From positions 1 to 64,000 of the forward strand of contig JAFSOC010000010.1 in the NCBI GenBank assembly GCA_017447185.1: a stretch of 64,000 nucleotides of DNA, read 5' to 3'. A program made the translations under genes and the position numbers. Below the pieces are notes generated by a model that worked only from the letters and a program-made list of their open reading frames with translations, ran no database searches and was not told the DNA's origin. Below are positions 48,834 to 57,135 of this stretch, in pieces (position 1 is the stretch's first letter; each line of letters begins with the position of its first letter). The stretch is from Clostridia bacterium. Lineage in GTDB: Bacteria; Bacillota; Clostridia; Christensenellales; Aristaeellaceae.

Positions 48834-48878
48834 GACCGATCGTTCTCATATTATAGAAAGCGGTCGGTCTTATGTCAA
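48834..48878 (-). promoter_or_regulatory. Consensus promoter with flanking inverted repeat (TetR-like operator)
   Basis: Minus strand: TTGACA (48873-48878), 17-bp spacer, TATAAT (48850-48855). GACCGACCG lies inside the spacer (48861-48869) and CGATCGGTC just past the -10 (48834-48842): a 9-bp dyad with one mismatch. GACCGxCCG half-sites are common for TetR regulators. Confidence 0.75.
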
Positions 48879-48925
48879 TATGCTCCCTGTTATTTATCAT
48901 AGAAGGATTCAATTACATAGTGAGC

Positions 48926-49292
48926 TTATGAATCGGCAATGAGCGATCTGAGCCTTGTATAAACAAGATCAGCAATCACCGCATGACCGGCCTCATTCGG
49001 ATGAATTCCGTCAGCACAGAACAGGGACGGATAATCCAGCCGGTCAAGAAGCCAGCTCCGGATATCGATCAGGCGGCAGTTTTCACCCGCTGCCACTTCC
49101 CGAACCGCGGTGGCATACCGTTCCTGCCAGCGGCACATGCTTTCTGTATCTTCACGGAGATAGGAAAGGATATGATCTGCGTCCCGTTCCCGGCTGACCC
49201 AGCGATAAAAGCGGGTGGAAATCAGCGCCAGCGGTGTGACCAGCATCGGTTCCAGGAATCTGTCCCGCGCTTCCCGGACAAAGCGGACCAGG
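48926..49292 (-). pseudogene. C-terminal part of an SGNH/GDSL hydrolase
   Basis: Reads VRFVREARDRFLEPMLVTPLALISTRFY..., ...YATAVREVAAGENCRLIDIRSWLLD and ends LFCADGIHPNEAGHAVIADLVYTRLRSLI. DGIHPNEAGH is the catalytic Asp-His block V of SGNH esterases. The N-terminal half with the nucleophile Ser and the GxND block is missing; upstream the frame is taken over by the HTH-TPR gene. About 120 residues remain. Confidence 0.72.
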
Positions 49293-50315
49293 TCATTCCT
49301 GCAGCCGGCGGATGGCCCTTTCCACCGCTTCACGTTCTTCGCCGCTGATGATTCCCCATTCTTCCTTTTGCAGGCGCAATACCTCCCGGTAGGCGGAAAT
49401 AGCCCCAGCCCTGTCGCCCCTGATTTCACAGATGTGGGCGATGCTCGTCGCGCTGTCCGTAAACTTGGGGGATGGCTGCATTTCCTGTCCTTTGCGGTAC
49501 CATTCGATGGCCTTGTCGTATTCCTGCCGCAGGGTATAGATATCACCCATGGTAACCGCCCAGCACCATTCCTGATCTTCCATAGCTTCCAATTTATGAA
49601 GCTGCTCCGCCGCCCGGTTCGTATCTCCCGCCGCCTGGCAGATCAGATAGTGATACATGGGTACACGGAAGGTGTGATCGATCTGGGCCAGCTTCTTCAG
49701 CCATTCTTCGGCTTCCGTAAGCCGCCGGTCGTCGATCAGGTTGTCCAGCAGCCACATGAGGGCAGAACGGTTCTCCGGATTGCGGCGGCAATAATCGTCA
49801 TACCAGGTAATCAGGGCATGGTGATTGCGTACGTTCCAGTCGGGAATATAGCTGCCCCATGCATTGGCCAGCTCGCTGATGGCGTCGCTGCTGCCGCCGG
49901 TCTTTTCCACCGCTTCCCTGCCGGATTCCACTGCCATCATACGGTACTGTTCGGCCTGATGGTTATATAGCTTTGTCATCAGGAGCCTCGCCTGCCCGAT
50001 ATGTTCCGGTTTCCCGGCAAAGGTATGCAGCTGCTGTTCTATCTGCTTCTCTTCTGCCGCCTCCAGCAGCCCCTGGCTGTAAATCCGGTTCTCGATCCGT
50101 TCCATCTGCTGTTCAGGCGCCATGGCAAACAGCTGGTCGATCGTGACACCAAAATAGATGGCAATCTCCGGCAGCATCTGCACATCCGGCATACTGGTGC
50201 CGCGCTCCCATTTGCTGACGGTCTGCGCCGTCACGTTCAATGCTTCTGCAAGCGCTTCCTGCGTGATACCCCTGCTGTTCCTCAGCCGGTGAATTTCCTT
50301 ACCCAGTTCCATCAT
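49293..50315 (-). CDS. XRE-family regulator with TPR-like repeats
   Basis: 340 residues. The N-terminal helix-turn-helix reads LGKEIHRLRNSRGITQEALAEALNVTAQTVSKWERGTSMPDVQMLPEIAIYFGVTIDQLF. From ~80 on, helical repeats with TPR character follow (QARLLMTKLYNHQAEQYRMMAV; AEEWLKKLAQIDHTF; QEYDKAIEWYRKGQEM; DRAGAISAYREVLRLQKEEW). Such proteins often respond to peptides or protein partners through the repeats. RBS GGAGGACTCC. A perfect 8-bp dyad lies about 65 bp upstream and could be its operator. Confidence 0.87.
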   Translation of the reverse strand: MMELGKEIHRLRNSRGITQEALAEALNVTAQTVSKWERGTSMPDVQMLPEIAIYFGVTIDQLFAMAPEQQMERIENRIYSQGLLEAAEEKQIEQQLHTFAGKPEHIGQARLLMTKLYNHQAEQYRMMAVESGREAVEKTGGSSDAISELANAWGSYIPDWNVRNHHALITWYDDYCRRNPENRSALMWLLDNLIDDRRLTEAEEWLKKLAQIDHTFRVPMYHYLICQAAGDTNRAAEQLHKLEAMEDQEWCWAVTMGDIYTLRQEYDKAIEWYRKGQEMQPSPKFTDSATSIAHICEIRGDRAGAISAYREVLRLQKEEWGIISGEEREAVERAIRRLQE

Positions 50316-50378
50316 GGAGTCCTCCTCTCTGTTGCATCTCCATCATACCGGATAAAAAAGAGACACAACAGCGACCGT

Positions 50379-50398
50379 CACGCGAGTCAGCTCGCGTG
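50379..50398 (-). promoter_or_regulatory. Inverted repeat upstream of the HTH-TPR gene
   Basis: CACGCGAG-TCAG-CTCGCGTG, perfect 8-bp arms. It lies between two minus-strand genes; an operator for the XRE protein or a weak terminator for the GNAT gene upstream (a T6 run follows only ~20 nt later). Confidence 0.5.
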
Positions 50399-50432
50399 TC
50401 AGTTGAGTGCCAACAATCGCGCTGATGACCAT

Positions 50433-50888
50433 TTACCTCTCCAAAACAAACCTGTACACTTTTACATTCCCGTCCATTTCAGCGGACGCGATCGTAAAAC
50501 CGCATTTCACTGTATAAAATCTCACGTTTTCACTTTTGTCCACCGGCGTTACCAGGGTGAACTGTTTCCAGTTCCTGAAATGTGACTTCGCGAATTCCAT
50601 GGCAGTCGTCCCGATACCCCTGCCCTGATACTCCGGAATCACGCACAGGCAGCCGACTTCATAGATTCCGTTATCCGTCTCTTTACAGGAAATACATCCT
50701 ACCGGCCGACCGTCACAGAGGATCAGGAATTTGGGGAAATCCAGGATAGACTGCTCCATCATTTCCTTTGTTCTGCCATATGCCGGGCACTCCCCGTACC
50801 GGATATAATCGCTGTAAAACGCAGCGTTGTAGATATCCACAAGCTGCTTTGCATCGGTGATTTCAGCATTCCTGAATTCAATCTCCAT
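50433..50888 (-). CDS. GNAT family N-acetyltransferase
   Basis: 151 residues from the ATG at 50886-50888 (RBS GGAGAAAG); an earlier in-frame ATG overlaps the deaminase stop. GNAT motif: VGCLCVIPEYQGRGIGTTAMEFAKSHF; C-terminal NVRFYTVKCGFTIASAEMDG. Substrate unknown. It closely follows the deaminase gene and may be part of its transcript. Confidence 0.86.
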   Translation of the reverse strand: MEIEFRNAEITDAKQLVDIYNAAFYSDYIRYGECPAYGRTKEMMEQSILDFPKFLILCDGRPVGCISCKETDNGIYEVGCLCVIPEYQGRGIGTTAMEFAKSHFRNWKQFTLVTPVDKSENVRFYTVKCGFTIASAEMDGNVKVYRFVLER

Positions 50889-50904
50889 ACATCTTTCTCC
50901 ATGG

Positions 50905-51426
50905 TCACTCATTCCCCGATTGCTGTTTCCGGATCTCCGCCATTTCCGTAATCAGTTCCTCCAGCGGGCGGTAATCGCCGCCCCACCATTCAAAGACATG
51001 CATTCCTTCATCCTCCAGAATCGGGCCGGTCAGTTTCATCCTGATCCCCAGTTTCTGCAGCAAGCCTTCCCTGTCAACCGGCACCGCGTCCTGCGGCGTC
51101 AGCTGCGAAAAAGCCTCATAGGAAACGCCGAAAACGACGTTTTCAACGCCCAGTGAGGCAATCGAGCAGAGGCAGCGTTCGCAGGGCGCGCAGCTGGTAT
51201 ACAGCGTGGACTCCTTCAGGACGGTGTCCGGATACCGGTTCGCGCATTTGTGTACCAGGTTGAACTCCGCGTGTCCGAAGATTCCCTTCTGCCAGTCCGC
51301 TGTGTTCTCAGCTTCCTCCAGGATCTCCCCGTCATGGACCAGCACAGCGCCGAAGGTATCATAGCCCTTCTTCCCTGCCTGAACTGCCAGTTCATAGCAG
51401 CGTTTCATCACTTTTTCGTTGTCCAT
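50905..51426 (-). CDS. Nucleoside/CMP deaminase-family protein
   Basis: 173 residues from the ATG at 51424-51426. Zinc-deaminase signatures: FGHAEFNLVHKC (HAE) and TSCAPCERCLCSIASLG (PCxxC). The fold is that of the cytidine/guanine deaminase superfamily (nucleoside deaminase, guanine deaminase or tRNA adenosine deaminase-like). The long C-terminus (LEDEGMHVFEWWGGDYRPLEELI) suggests a small-molecule deaminase rather than TadA. Substrate not determined. Confidence 0.85.
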   Translation of the reverse strand: MDNEKVMKRCYELAVQAGKKGYDTFGAVLVHDGEILEEAENTADWQKGIFGHAEFNLVHKCANRYPDTVLKESTLYTSCAPCERCLCSIASLGVENVVFGVSYEAFSQLTPQDAVPVDREGLLQKLGIRMKLTGPILEDEGMHVFEWWGGDYRPLEELITEMAEIRKQQSGNE

Positions 51427-51462
51427 TCCCAACCTCATCCTATGTGTCAGATCACAGGATCA

Positions 51463-52116
51463 TCATTTCTGTACCATCAGGGAATCCGGCTCCACCCGGC
51501 AAGGAAGGAACAGCACTTCCACGCCCGCCTTCACCGCTTCCTCCCAGGCCGTCCCGAACTCCGGATGTGTCTGCACATTCGGCCGGACCTCGCAGACCCC
51601 GGGCATCTGGATCGCGAAAGCAATGACCGCCCGGTACCCATCCCGGACAGCTTTCGCCAGTTCCCGCAGGTGCTTCACGCCGCGCTCTGTCGGCGCGTCC
51701 GGAAAATACCCGATACCGTCGACTTCCAGGGTGCAGCCTTTCACTTCCATCAGGGTCTGCTCCTTCCCCCGCCGGAGATAGAAGTCGATCCTGGAATCGC
51801 CGTGTGTATACTCGGGGATCACCTTGTCATATCCCTGGCGCTCCAGCCATTCCTTCACCACCGCGTTGGGCGCCTGGCTGTCGATGTTGATCAGCAGGCC
51901 GTTGCCCTTCCGCACGGTCACCAGGTCATACCGGGTCTTTCTTCCCTCGGTCCCCGGCGCCGTCAGCCATACCTCCGCCCCCGGCAGAAGCAGTTCCCTG
52001 CACCGGCCCGTGTTTTTCACATGGACCGTCTCCGTCCGGCCGTCCACCTTCACATGCGCGACGAACCGGTTGGGCCTGTCCACAAAGATTCCTTTGGTAA
52101 TATTGTCGTATTTCAT
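51463..52116 (-). CDS. sfsA: SfsA family DNA/RNA nuclease
   Basis: 217 residues, full length: KGIFVDRPNRFVAHVKVDGRTETVHVKNTGRCRELLLPGAEV, then VIPEYTHGDSRIDFYL and LMEVKGCTLEVDGIGYFPDAPTERGVKHLREL with the E-V-K and PDAPT motifs. SfsA was first described as a sugar fermentation stimulation factor and has an OB-fold with nuclease-like residues. It lies 8 bp after the flavin-reductase gene, so the two are probably co-transcribed. Confidence 0.93.
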   Translation of the reverse strand: MKYDNITKGIFVDRPNRFVAHVKVDGRTETVHVKNTGRCRELLLPGAEVWLTAPGTEGRKTRYDLVTVRKGNGLLINIDSQAPNAVVKEWLERQGYDKVIPEYTHGDSRIDFYLRRGKEQTLMEVKGCTLEVDGIGYFPDAPTERGVKHLRELAKAVRDGYRAVIAFAIQMPGVCEVRPNVQTHPEFGTAWEEAVKAGVEVLFLPCRVEPDSLMVQK

Positions 52117-52124
52117 ATCTGTCT

Positions 52125-52700
52125 TTATTTCTTTTCAAGGAAATCGCCGATGTTCCCGAGCAGTTTCCCCAGGCTGTGGTACTTGCCCGAATAGATCACC
52201 GGATCCAGTACAGTCAGATCCACATCAAAAACATCCCTGCAAGTTAGCCGCTCATCTATCTGGATGTTCCGGATGCGGCAGAAAAACGTCGTGGAATCAC
52301 CGGTTTCCACCGCCTTCTCCACTTCGCATTCATATACCCATCTGCTTGCGTCCAGCACCGGCACATCCAGCACTTCGCCCCGGCTGAAGGTATAGGAGAC
52401 TCCGTCCTTTTTCCCGTCCCTGGCATGGTGCGAGCCAAAGTAATCCATCAGGGGCAGCATATCCGTGCTGACCAGGTTCGCGCTGAAGATGCCTGTGCGC
52501 AGGATGTTCAGCTTAGTCATTTTCGTTCCGAACATGCTGATCACCAGCAGGTATCCGTCCCCTTCCTCATGGGTGATGCTGACCCATGTGATCGGGGCAA
52601 AATTGGCGGAACCGTCCTCATTGCTGGTACCGATGATAAAAGACGGCTGCACGCACATCGAGTAGATCGGATCCACAGATCTTCTCTTCGGCTTTTCCAT
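52125..52700 (-). CDS. Flavin reductase-like (FMN-binding split barrel) protein
   Basis: 191 residues from the ATG at 52698-52700 (RBS AAGGAG). PSFIIGTSNEDGSANFAPITWVSITHEEGDGYLLVIS, TKMTKLNILRTGIFSANLVS and VDLTVLDPVIYSGKYHSLGK are typical of flavoredoxin/flavin reductase (RutF-like) proteins. It would bind FMN and move electrons between NAD(P)H and an acceptor. First gene of the pair with sfsA. Confidence 0.82.
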   Translation of the reverse strand: MEKPKRRSVDPIYSMCVQPSFIIGTSNEDGSANFAPITWVSITHEEGDGYLLVISMFGTKMTKLNILRTGIFSANLVSTDMLPLMDYFGSHHARDGKKDGVSYTFSRGEVLDVPVLDASRWVYECEVEKAVETGDSTTFFCRIRNIQIDERLTCRDVFDVDLTVLDPVIYSGKYHSLGKLLGNIGDFLEKK

Positions 52701-52800
52701 GATCATACTCCTTCATTGTCGGTATGGATGATCCGGGTTAAGCATTCCAGCGTGTCCGGATAGGGTTTGTATGGTTGCAGGAAACCCAATCAAATGGCAT

Positions 52801-52929
52801 TTATACTTCTTCAGTCTTATATCTTGTATATCCCTCATACCGGTAACTGGCATCTATACTGTGCATGAATATTGCCCGGTTTTCTGTCTCATCTGTAAGT
52901 GCAGCATGCAGGATAAAGGAATCTGCAAT
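52801..52929 (-). pseudogene. Unrecognised C-terminal coding remnant
   Basis: Minus-strand frame reads IADSFILHAALTDETENRAI..., ...SYRYEGYTRYKTEEV and stops at 52801-52803. Codon use is protein-like but there is no start or RBS. About 42 residues; family not recognised. It fills the gap between the CPBP and flavin-reductase genes. Confidence 0.35.
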
Positions 52930-52948
52930 TTAACGAAATATAGCGAAG

Positions 52949-53830
52949 TCATTCAATAACAGCTGCCTGTTTTTTGCGCATATGCCTTCCGATCAGCACC
53001 ACAATCACACAGGCCGCGATATTCACCAGAATGGCCATCCAGCTGCCCTCGATACCGAAAGCTTCGTCATAGAAGAACCCGGAGCCGTGTGTTTCCGAGT
53101 TGAAGAAGGAAAGCGCGGCTGGTTTCCCGCTGTCCGGCAGGCCGAAGATGAAATCCTGCGTAAAGTTCCACATCATGTGGGCCATGCAGACAAACCAGAG
53201 GTTACCGAAATAGTGGTAGCATAACGCATACAGAATTCCGACAACAAAGATGCTGAACAGCGGCAGCCATCCGAAGCCCGGGTTTGCCGCGTGGAGATAG
53301 GAAAAATAGAAAGCGCTGATGACCACCGCCGGTCCCATCGGAACCCCCTGGTCCCTCATGCGGCCGAAGATCAGGGACCTGCTTTCCAGTTCTTCGATGG
53401 AAGCCTGCAGGATGACCGCAACGATGGAAAGCAGCAGCAGGGGGAAGCTGATGCCTGCGGCCGGCGTGATCGTCAGGTTGCCGTTCAGCGATGCAGCAAG
53501 GATACAGATTCCCATCATGGCCAGGCCGGTCAGGGCACCCAGCACCGCGAACTTCAGGTTCCGTCCGGGCTTATCCGTGAAAAGAACCGTCAGGTATTTA
53601 CGGTCCTTCCTCACCGCCAGCACATACAGCACCATAATAGCCAGGAAGAACAGATGCCCCATATACTCAAGCGCATGGCCCAGCGCCTCCTCCAGTCCCA
53701 GGCCGTCCAGCCAGGTAAAGTACCTGGCCCGGAGAAAATAGGCCAGGTAATGCAGGCCGTAACCCAGAACAAACGTACCTACGGCGGCCTCAATCCATTT
53801 TACGGTGCTTTTTGTTTCGTTCTGTTTCAT
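52949..53830 (-). CDS. CPBP family intramembrane glutamic endopeptidase
   Basis: 293 residues from the ATG at 53828-53830 (RBS GGGAGG). About eight membrane helices with the CPBP/Abi motifs: QASIEELESRSLIFGRM (EExxxR), FYFSYLHAANPGF (FxxxH) and CMAHMMWNFTQD (HxxxN). These residues build the Rce1-type active site in the membrane. Roles include bacteriocin self-protection and protein maturation. It overlaps the Nudix gene region closely, 54 bp downstream of it, and the last 10 codons are duplicated at 62122-62150. Confidence 0.87.
   Translation of the reverse strand: MKQNETKSTVKWIEAAVGTFVLGYGLHYLAYFLRARYFTWLDGLGLEEALGHALEYMGHLFFLAIMVLYVLAVRKDRKYLTVLFTDKPGRNLKFAVLGALTGLAMMGICILAASLNGNLTITPAAGISFPLLLLSIVAVILQASIEELESRSLIFGRMRDQGVPMGPAVVISAFYFSYLHAANPGFGWLPLFSIFVVGILYALCYHYFGNLWFVCMAHMMWNFTQDFIFGLPDSGKPAALSFFNSETHGSGFFYDEAFGIEGSWMAILVNIAACVIVVLIGRHMRKKQAAVIE
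52962..52990. repeat. 29-bp exact repeat, copy 1 (3' end of CPBP gene)
   Basis: Identical to 62122-62150, more than 9 kb away. Here it encodes the end of the CPBP protease (GRHMRKKQAA). Confidence 0.85.
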
Positions 53831-53884
53831 CGTTTTCATTCCTCCCATAGATTCGTCTTTTTTCACACCAGTTTTATAAATCAT

Positions 53885-54400
53885 TCACTCATTAGCGCAT
53901 GATATTGTGTCCAGATATGGTTTGTACCGCGGATACTGGATCTTCAGCACCGGCTCCTCCTGAATCATGCGGAGGAAGGTCGGTGTGTCCATCCACTGAT
54001 AGTCCACGGTTTCCCCCTCCTGCAGCCGTACGGAATGCTTATCGCAGTCCACCACCGCCAGATAGGCATAGATCACTGAGCGGCTTTTCGGCCTCCAGGT
54101 CGTTCCGATCAGCTCCAGCTTGTCCGCCGTCAGTCCGGTTTCTTCCAGCATTTCCCGGCGGGCCCCCTCTTCCGGGGTTTCGCCGGCCAACGCGGAACCG
54201 CCTGCGCTGGCTTCCAGGCAGCCGGGATAAACATCTTTTTCAGGATCCCTGCGGGTCAGCAGGAACTCCCCGTCCCGGTGGCGGATCAGGATATCGCAGA
54301 CGATATGATACCTGCCTTCGGGAATCTCCCGGGCGCGGCTGCGCTCCCAGGTCTCTCCGGTTTTCCTTCCCTGCTCGTCATACAGATCCCACATTTCCAT
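53885..54400 (-). CDS. Nudix hydrolase (IDI-like)
   Basis: 171 residues from the ATG at 54398-54400 (RBS GGAAGAGG). EMWDLYDEQGRKTGETWERSRAREIPEGRYHIVCDILI is the start typical of Nudix proteins related to isopentenyl-diphosphate isomerase. The Nudix box is GSALAGETPEEGARREMLEETGL. It hydrolyses a nucleoside-diphosphate-linked or other pyrophosphate; the substrate is unknown. It is co-directional with the CPBP protease that follows. Confidence 0.87.
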   Translation of the reverse strand: MEMWDLYDEQGRKTGETWERSRAREIPEGRYHIVCDILIRHRDGEFLLTRRDPEKDVYPGCLEASAGGSALAGETPEEGARREMLEETGLTADKLELIGTTWRPKSRSVIYAYLAVVDCDKHSVRLQEGETVDYQWMDTPTFLRMIQEEPVLKIQYPRYKPYLDTISCANE

Positions 54401-54454
54401 ACAGGTACCTCTTCCCATTTTCATGAACTTCTTCACAAACCGGATTTGCCTGTA

Positions 54455-54598
54455 TCAGGGATTCGCCTGATCGTCCCCTGTTTCTTCCGTCCCGGAATTG
54501 TTGTCCGCTGATGTGGCCGTCTCCGCGCGGTGGATCGCCTCATCCATATTCCGGCCCAGATCCATGCTCTGGAAATCAGCGTCATCTTCGGGCAGCAT
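54455..54598 (-). CDS. Small acidic ORF (47 aa), uncertain
   Basis: It reads MLPEDDADFQSMDLGRNMDE... and ends GDDQANP. Very acidic, no hydrophobic stretch, no known family, weak ribosome site. The frame is open to a TTG at 54652, but that lies before the predicted transcript start (near 54648). It may be a short protein at the start of the Nudix-CPBP transcript or a leftover tail. Confidence 0.3.
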   Translation of the reverse strand: MLPEDDADFQSMDLGRNMDEAIHRAETATSADNNSGTEETGDDQANP

Positions 54599-54654
54599 CA
54601 GCTCAAAGCCGGGGGTTCTGTCCAGCGAGGCAACGGTAGTTTTCGTATGCAAGG

Positions 54655-54663
54655 ATTATACCA
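54655..54663 (-). promoter_or_regulatory. Extended -10 promoter for the Nudix-CPBP unit
   Basis: TGGTATAAT on the minus strand, immediately after the terminator of the nucleotidyltransferase gene. Confidence 0.6.
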
Positions 54664-54691
54664 CAAAAAAAGCAGCTGCGCATGCAGCTGC
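54664..54691 (-). terminator. Terminator of the nucleotidyltransferase gene
   Basis: GCAGCTGC-ATGC-GCAGCTGC followed by T8 on the minus strand. It is spaced only a few bases from the next promoter. Confidence 0.9.
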
Positions 54692-54795
54692 ATCAAAAGC
54701 CTGGGGTTTCCCCTTAATTTTCCGCGTCTCCCAGATCCCGCAGCTTTTCGTTTTCCGCGTGCACGTGATCTGTTCCTTGTTTTGCCCATTCCTTT

Positions 54796-55560
54796 TCATA
54801 TCATTTTTCCCTTCAGCCGCCTGATCGCATACCCGGCATAGCGCTTTGCAAGAGCCCCGTCATAGGCGGCATCTGTTTCTTCAGAATATTCCCGCATGGC
54901 CTCCGCAATCAGCGGATGATACTCCGCAGGCAGGTGGTTCACCGCCCATTCCCCGCCTTCCTTTTTGGAAAGCACCAGCCCATCTTCCTGATACGCCAGC
55001 ACCCGTGCCAGGTTCAGCGTCAGATACATGGTGTTTTCTGTGATTTCGTCTTCGGCTCCTTCAATGTCATACCATAAGGCATCCAGATAGCAGCTGTCCG
55101 GCACCTCTGCAAACACGTCCTGAATCGGTGCGCCCCACAGGCATATGCCTCTTTTGCTGATCACCGTAAAATGCGCCGCCAGATCCTTATCGGTGCCGTT
55201 CATCTTCCGGATATAATCCTCCGGATCCTCCCTGTACCATTTCAGGTGGCCTGACGAAAAATGCAGTTCAAACGGCGTCGGATAAACAAAGGGACTGCAT
55301 ACCTCCCTGAGAACGATGCTCATCTCGATTCCCTTTGCAGGGCCCGAAGCGTTGCATCCGACAACCATATCCATGTATGCTCTTTTGACCGTATCCGTCA
55401 GGGGCCGGTCGACCACGGTGATCAGGTCAATATCGCTCTTTCCGGGATGGAAGCACCCCATGGCCAGGGAGCCGTGCAGGTATATTCCGACCAGGTTGTC
55501 CTGCAGAATGTTTTTTGATTCCTTAACGAATTCCCAGAGCAGGCTGTCAGTCTGCAGCAT
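54796..55560 (-). CDS. Aminoglycoside-type nucleotidyltransferase (AadA/DUF4111-like)
   Basis: 254 residues. The N-terminal nucleotidyltransferase motif is YLHGSLAMGCFHPGKSDIDLITVV (GSxxxGxxxxxSDIDL), and the C-terminal DUF4111 helices follow (LTLNLARVLAYQEDGLVLSKKEGGEWAVNHLP). This is the layout of streptomycin/spectinomycin adenylyltransferases (AadA, ANT(9)). Resistance is possible, but many chromosomal copies have unknown substrates. RBS GGGAGGTG; own terminator. Confidence 0.85.
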   Translation of the reverse strand: MLQTDSLLWEFVKESKNILQDNLVGIYLHGSLAMGCFHPGKSDIDLITVVDRPLTDTVKRAYMDMVVGCNASGPAKGIEMSIVLREVCSPFVYPTPFELHFSSGHLKWYREDPEDYIRKMNGTDKDLAAHFTVISKRGICLWGAPIQDVFAEVPDSCYLDALWYDIEGAEDEITENTMYLTLNLARVLAYQEDGLVLSKKEGGEWAVNHLPAEYHPLIAEAMREYSEETDAAYDGALAKRYAGYAIRRLKGKMI

Positions 55561-55566
55561 CCCGGA

Positions 55567-55725
55567 TCACCTCCCGCCAGTTTGATGGCTTTTTCCTTTG
55601 AAGTCCCCTCTCAGGCAGCATTCGGACGTCCTGAAAAAAGTCTTGAGCCGCCCGGGATCCGTCCCTGTTATGATAAATGTATATCTTCCTTCATTGGACA
55701 GTTTAATATAACCCGCCGGAATTAG
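55567..55725 (-). pseudogene. Open frame continuing after the polyferredoxin stop, possible remnant
   Basis: After the TGA that ends the polyferredoxin gene, the same frame stays open for 53 codons with protein-like content (GYIKLSNEGRYTFIITGTDP, GRLKTFFRTSECCLRG). There is no start or RBS. It could be a C-terminal extension lost by a stop mutation, or an unrelated 3' remnant. Family not recognised. Confidence 0.3.
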
Positions 55726-56553
55726 TCAAAGCGCTTTTTTAGGGCAGTTCTTTACACACTCCATGCAGAGGATGCATTCCGTTCCGTTCTTCCTGCTCCT
55801 TGAATTGTCCGTCACATCCACGTCCATCGGACATACCTGTTTGCATTTTCCGCAGTTCACGCACAGGTCCTTATTGCATTGGACGCGGAGCATTGAGAAA
55901 TAACTCATGGGCTTGAGAAAAACAGTGATCGGACAGATATACTTGCAGAATGCCCGGTTGTCTTTGAATGCGAATGCCAGGATAATCCCGATTCCATAAT
56001 AAACGATATTCCCCGCGATGAATGCCCAGAACATTATTCTTTCGATATTGCCGGCTTTCGCAAGGAAAAGCGTTGCCACGAAAATAAGGGACACGGCAAA
56101 CGTGATATACCTGATCCATCCGATTTTCTTTCTCGGCTGTGCGGGGACCTTATACGGGAGGAAATCAAGTACCATTGCCGTCCAGCAGGCGTATCCGCAC
56201 CATCCGCGGCCGAAGATCAGCGGGCCGAAGATCTTTGCCACAGCGTAATGGATGGTGGCCGCCTCAAACACACCTGTGAAGAGATAGTACCAGAATCCCT
56301 CGATCTGCATGTTTTCATTGCAGATCAATCCGAGATAGACCAGCATATACAGACCGACAAGCAGCTGGACAATCCGCCGGGCATGCTTGTATTTTCGGAT
56401 AAACAGGATCATCCCCAGGGAGACGGATAGCCCGATATAGCTGAAATTGAACAGGTAGAACAGGTTGTTCTTCGTCAGCCACAGCGTCACGGCGACCGCT
56501 TCAAAAATAATCAGTATCAGAATCGGATACAGATATTTCCGGATATTTTTCAT
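55726..56553 (-). CDS. Membrane-bound 4Fe-4S polyferredoxin (NapH-like)
   Basis: 275 residues. Six hydrophobic helices (LYPILILIIFEAVAVTLWL; FSYIGLSVSLGMILFI; LLVGLYMLVYLGLIC; RGWCGYACWTAMVLDFLPY with the CxxxC of NapH-type proteins; others) precede two 4Fe-4S motifs, CVNCGKCKQVCP and CILCMECVKNCP. It would pass electrons between quinone/membrane and cytosolic carriers. RBS GGAGGC. Single gene. Confidence 0.85.
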   Translation of the reverse strand: MKNIRKYLYPILILIIFEAVAVTLWLTKNNLFYLFNFSYIGLSVSLGMILFIRKYKHARRIVQLLVGLYMLVYLGLICNENMQIEGFWYYLFTGVFEAATIHYAVAKIFGPLIFGRGWCGYACWTAMVLDFLPYKVPAQPRKKIGWIRYITFAVSLIFVATLFLAKAGNIERIMFWAFIAGNIVYYGIGIILAFAFKDNRAFCKYICPITVFLKPMSYFSMLRVQCNKDLCVNCGKCKQVCPMDVDVTDNSRSRKNGTECILCMECVKNCPKKAL

Positions 56554-56588
56554 CTGTTGCCTCCGCAGTTTTCACAGGAATTTGCTCC

Positions 56589-56700
56589 TCAGAAATCTTT
56601 TACGAATAAATGATCTGTCCCGCCGCCGTAATTGACGATATCCTTCAGGTATGTATATCCGTAATGTTCATATAGCCCCATAAACTCCGTGTGGATACCT
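56589..56700 (-). pseudogene. GNAT acetyltransferase C-terminal remnant
   Basis: Reads EFMGLYEHYGYTYLKDIVNY then GGGTDHLFVKDF and stops at 56589-56591. The FMGLYEHYGY part is the last GNAT motif (xxLYEKxGF). About 37 residues remain, directly after the stop of the hypothetical gene at 56701. Confidence 0.6.
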
Positions 56701-57087
56701 TTATGGTTTCCAGACAAAGAGGCCTTCGCCGGATGCAATCTTTCGGATCATCTCCAGCAGGGGTTTGTCCGGATTATATACAGTCATATACGTATCGTCT
56801 TTTTCAGATAGGATCATGGCGTTTCCGATCCGGATGGAAACGTCCGCATCCTTCATCGTGTTCCGGATTTCTTCAGGGGATGGATTGATTTCATCATCAA
56901 TGGAAATATCCATGTAGCAGTTGAGCTTCAGGATCAGATTGAATTGCTTCTGCCGGATTTCCGCCCTTTGGTTTTCCAGCCAGTATTTTTCAATTTTGAA
57001 ATATTGCCCGGGACTGTTGCCAGGAACCTGCTTGGGCAGGATATCGATAATCCAGTATGGCTTCTCCATGATTTCATCCAGGTTCAT
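56701..57087 (-). CDS. Hypothetical protein (128 aa)
   Basis: ATG after GAGGTGAAGG. The sequence MNLDEIMEKPYWIIDILPKQVP, then KYWLENQRAEIRQKQFNLILKLNCYMDISIDDEIN and a C-terminal MILSEKDDTYMTVYNPDKPLLEMIRKIASGEGLFVWKP. It is soluble, with mixed helix and strand, and looks like a small intact protein. I do not recognise the family. Confidence 0.65.
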   Translation of the reverse strand: MNLDEIMEKPYWIIDILPKQVPGNSPGQYFKIEKYWLENQRAEIRQKQFNLILKLNCYMDISIDDEINPSPEEIRNTMKDADVSIRIGNAMILSEKDDTYMTVYNPDKPLLEMIRKIASGEGLFVWKP

Positions 57088-57135
57088 TTGCCTTCACCTC
57101 ATAAAGCTGGACTCAAAACTGTCTGGATCTGTATT

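Noticed and set aside
55726-55728. TGA as a selenocysteine codon in the polyferredoxin
   Set aside because: No selenocysteine expected at this place, no recognisable insertion element, and the protein ends naturally after its second cluster motif.
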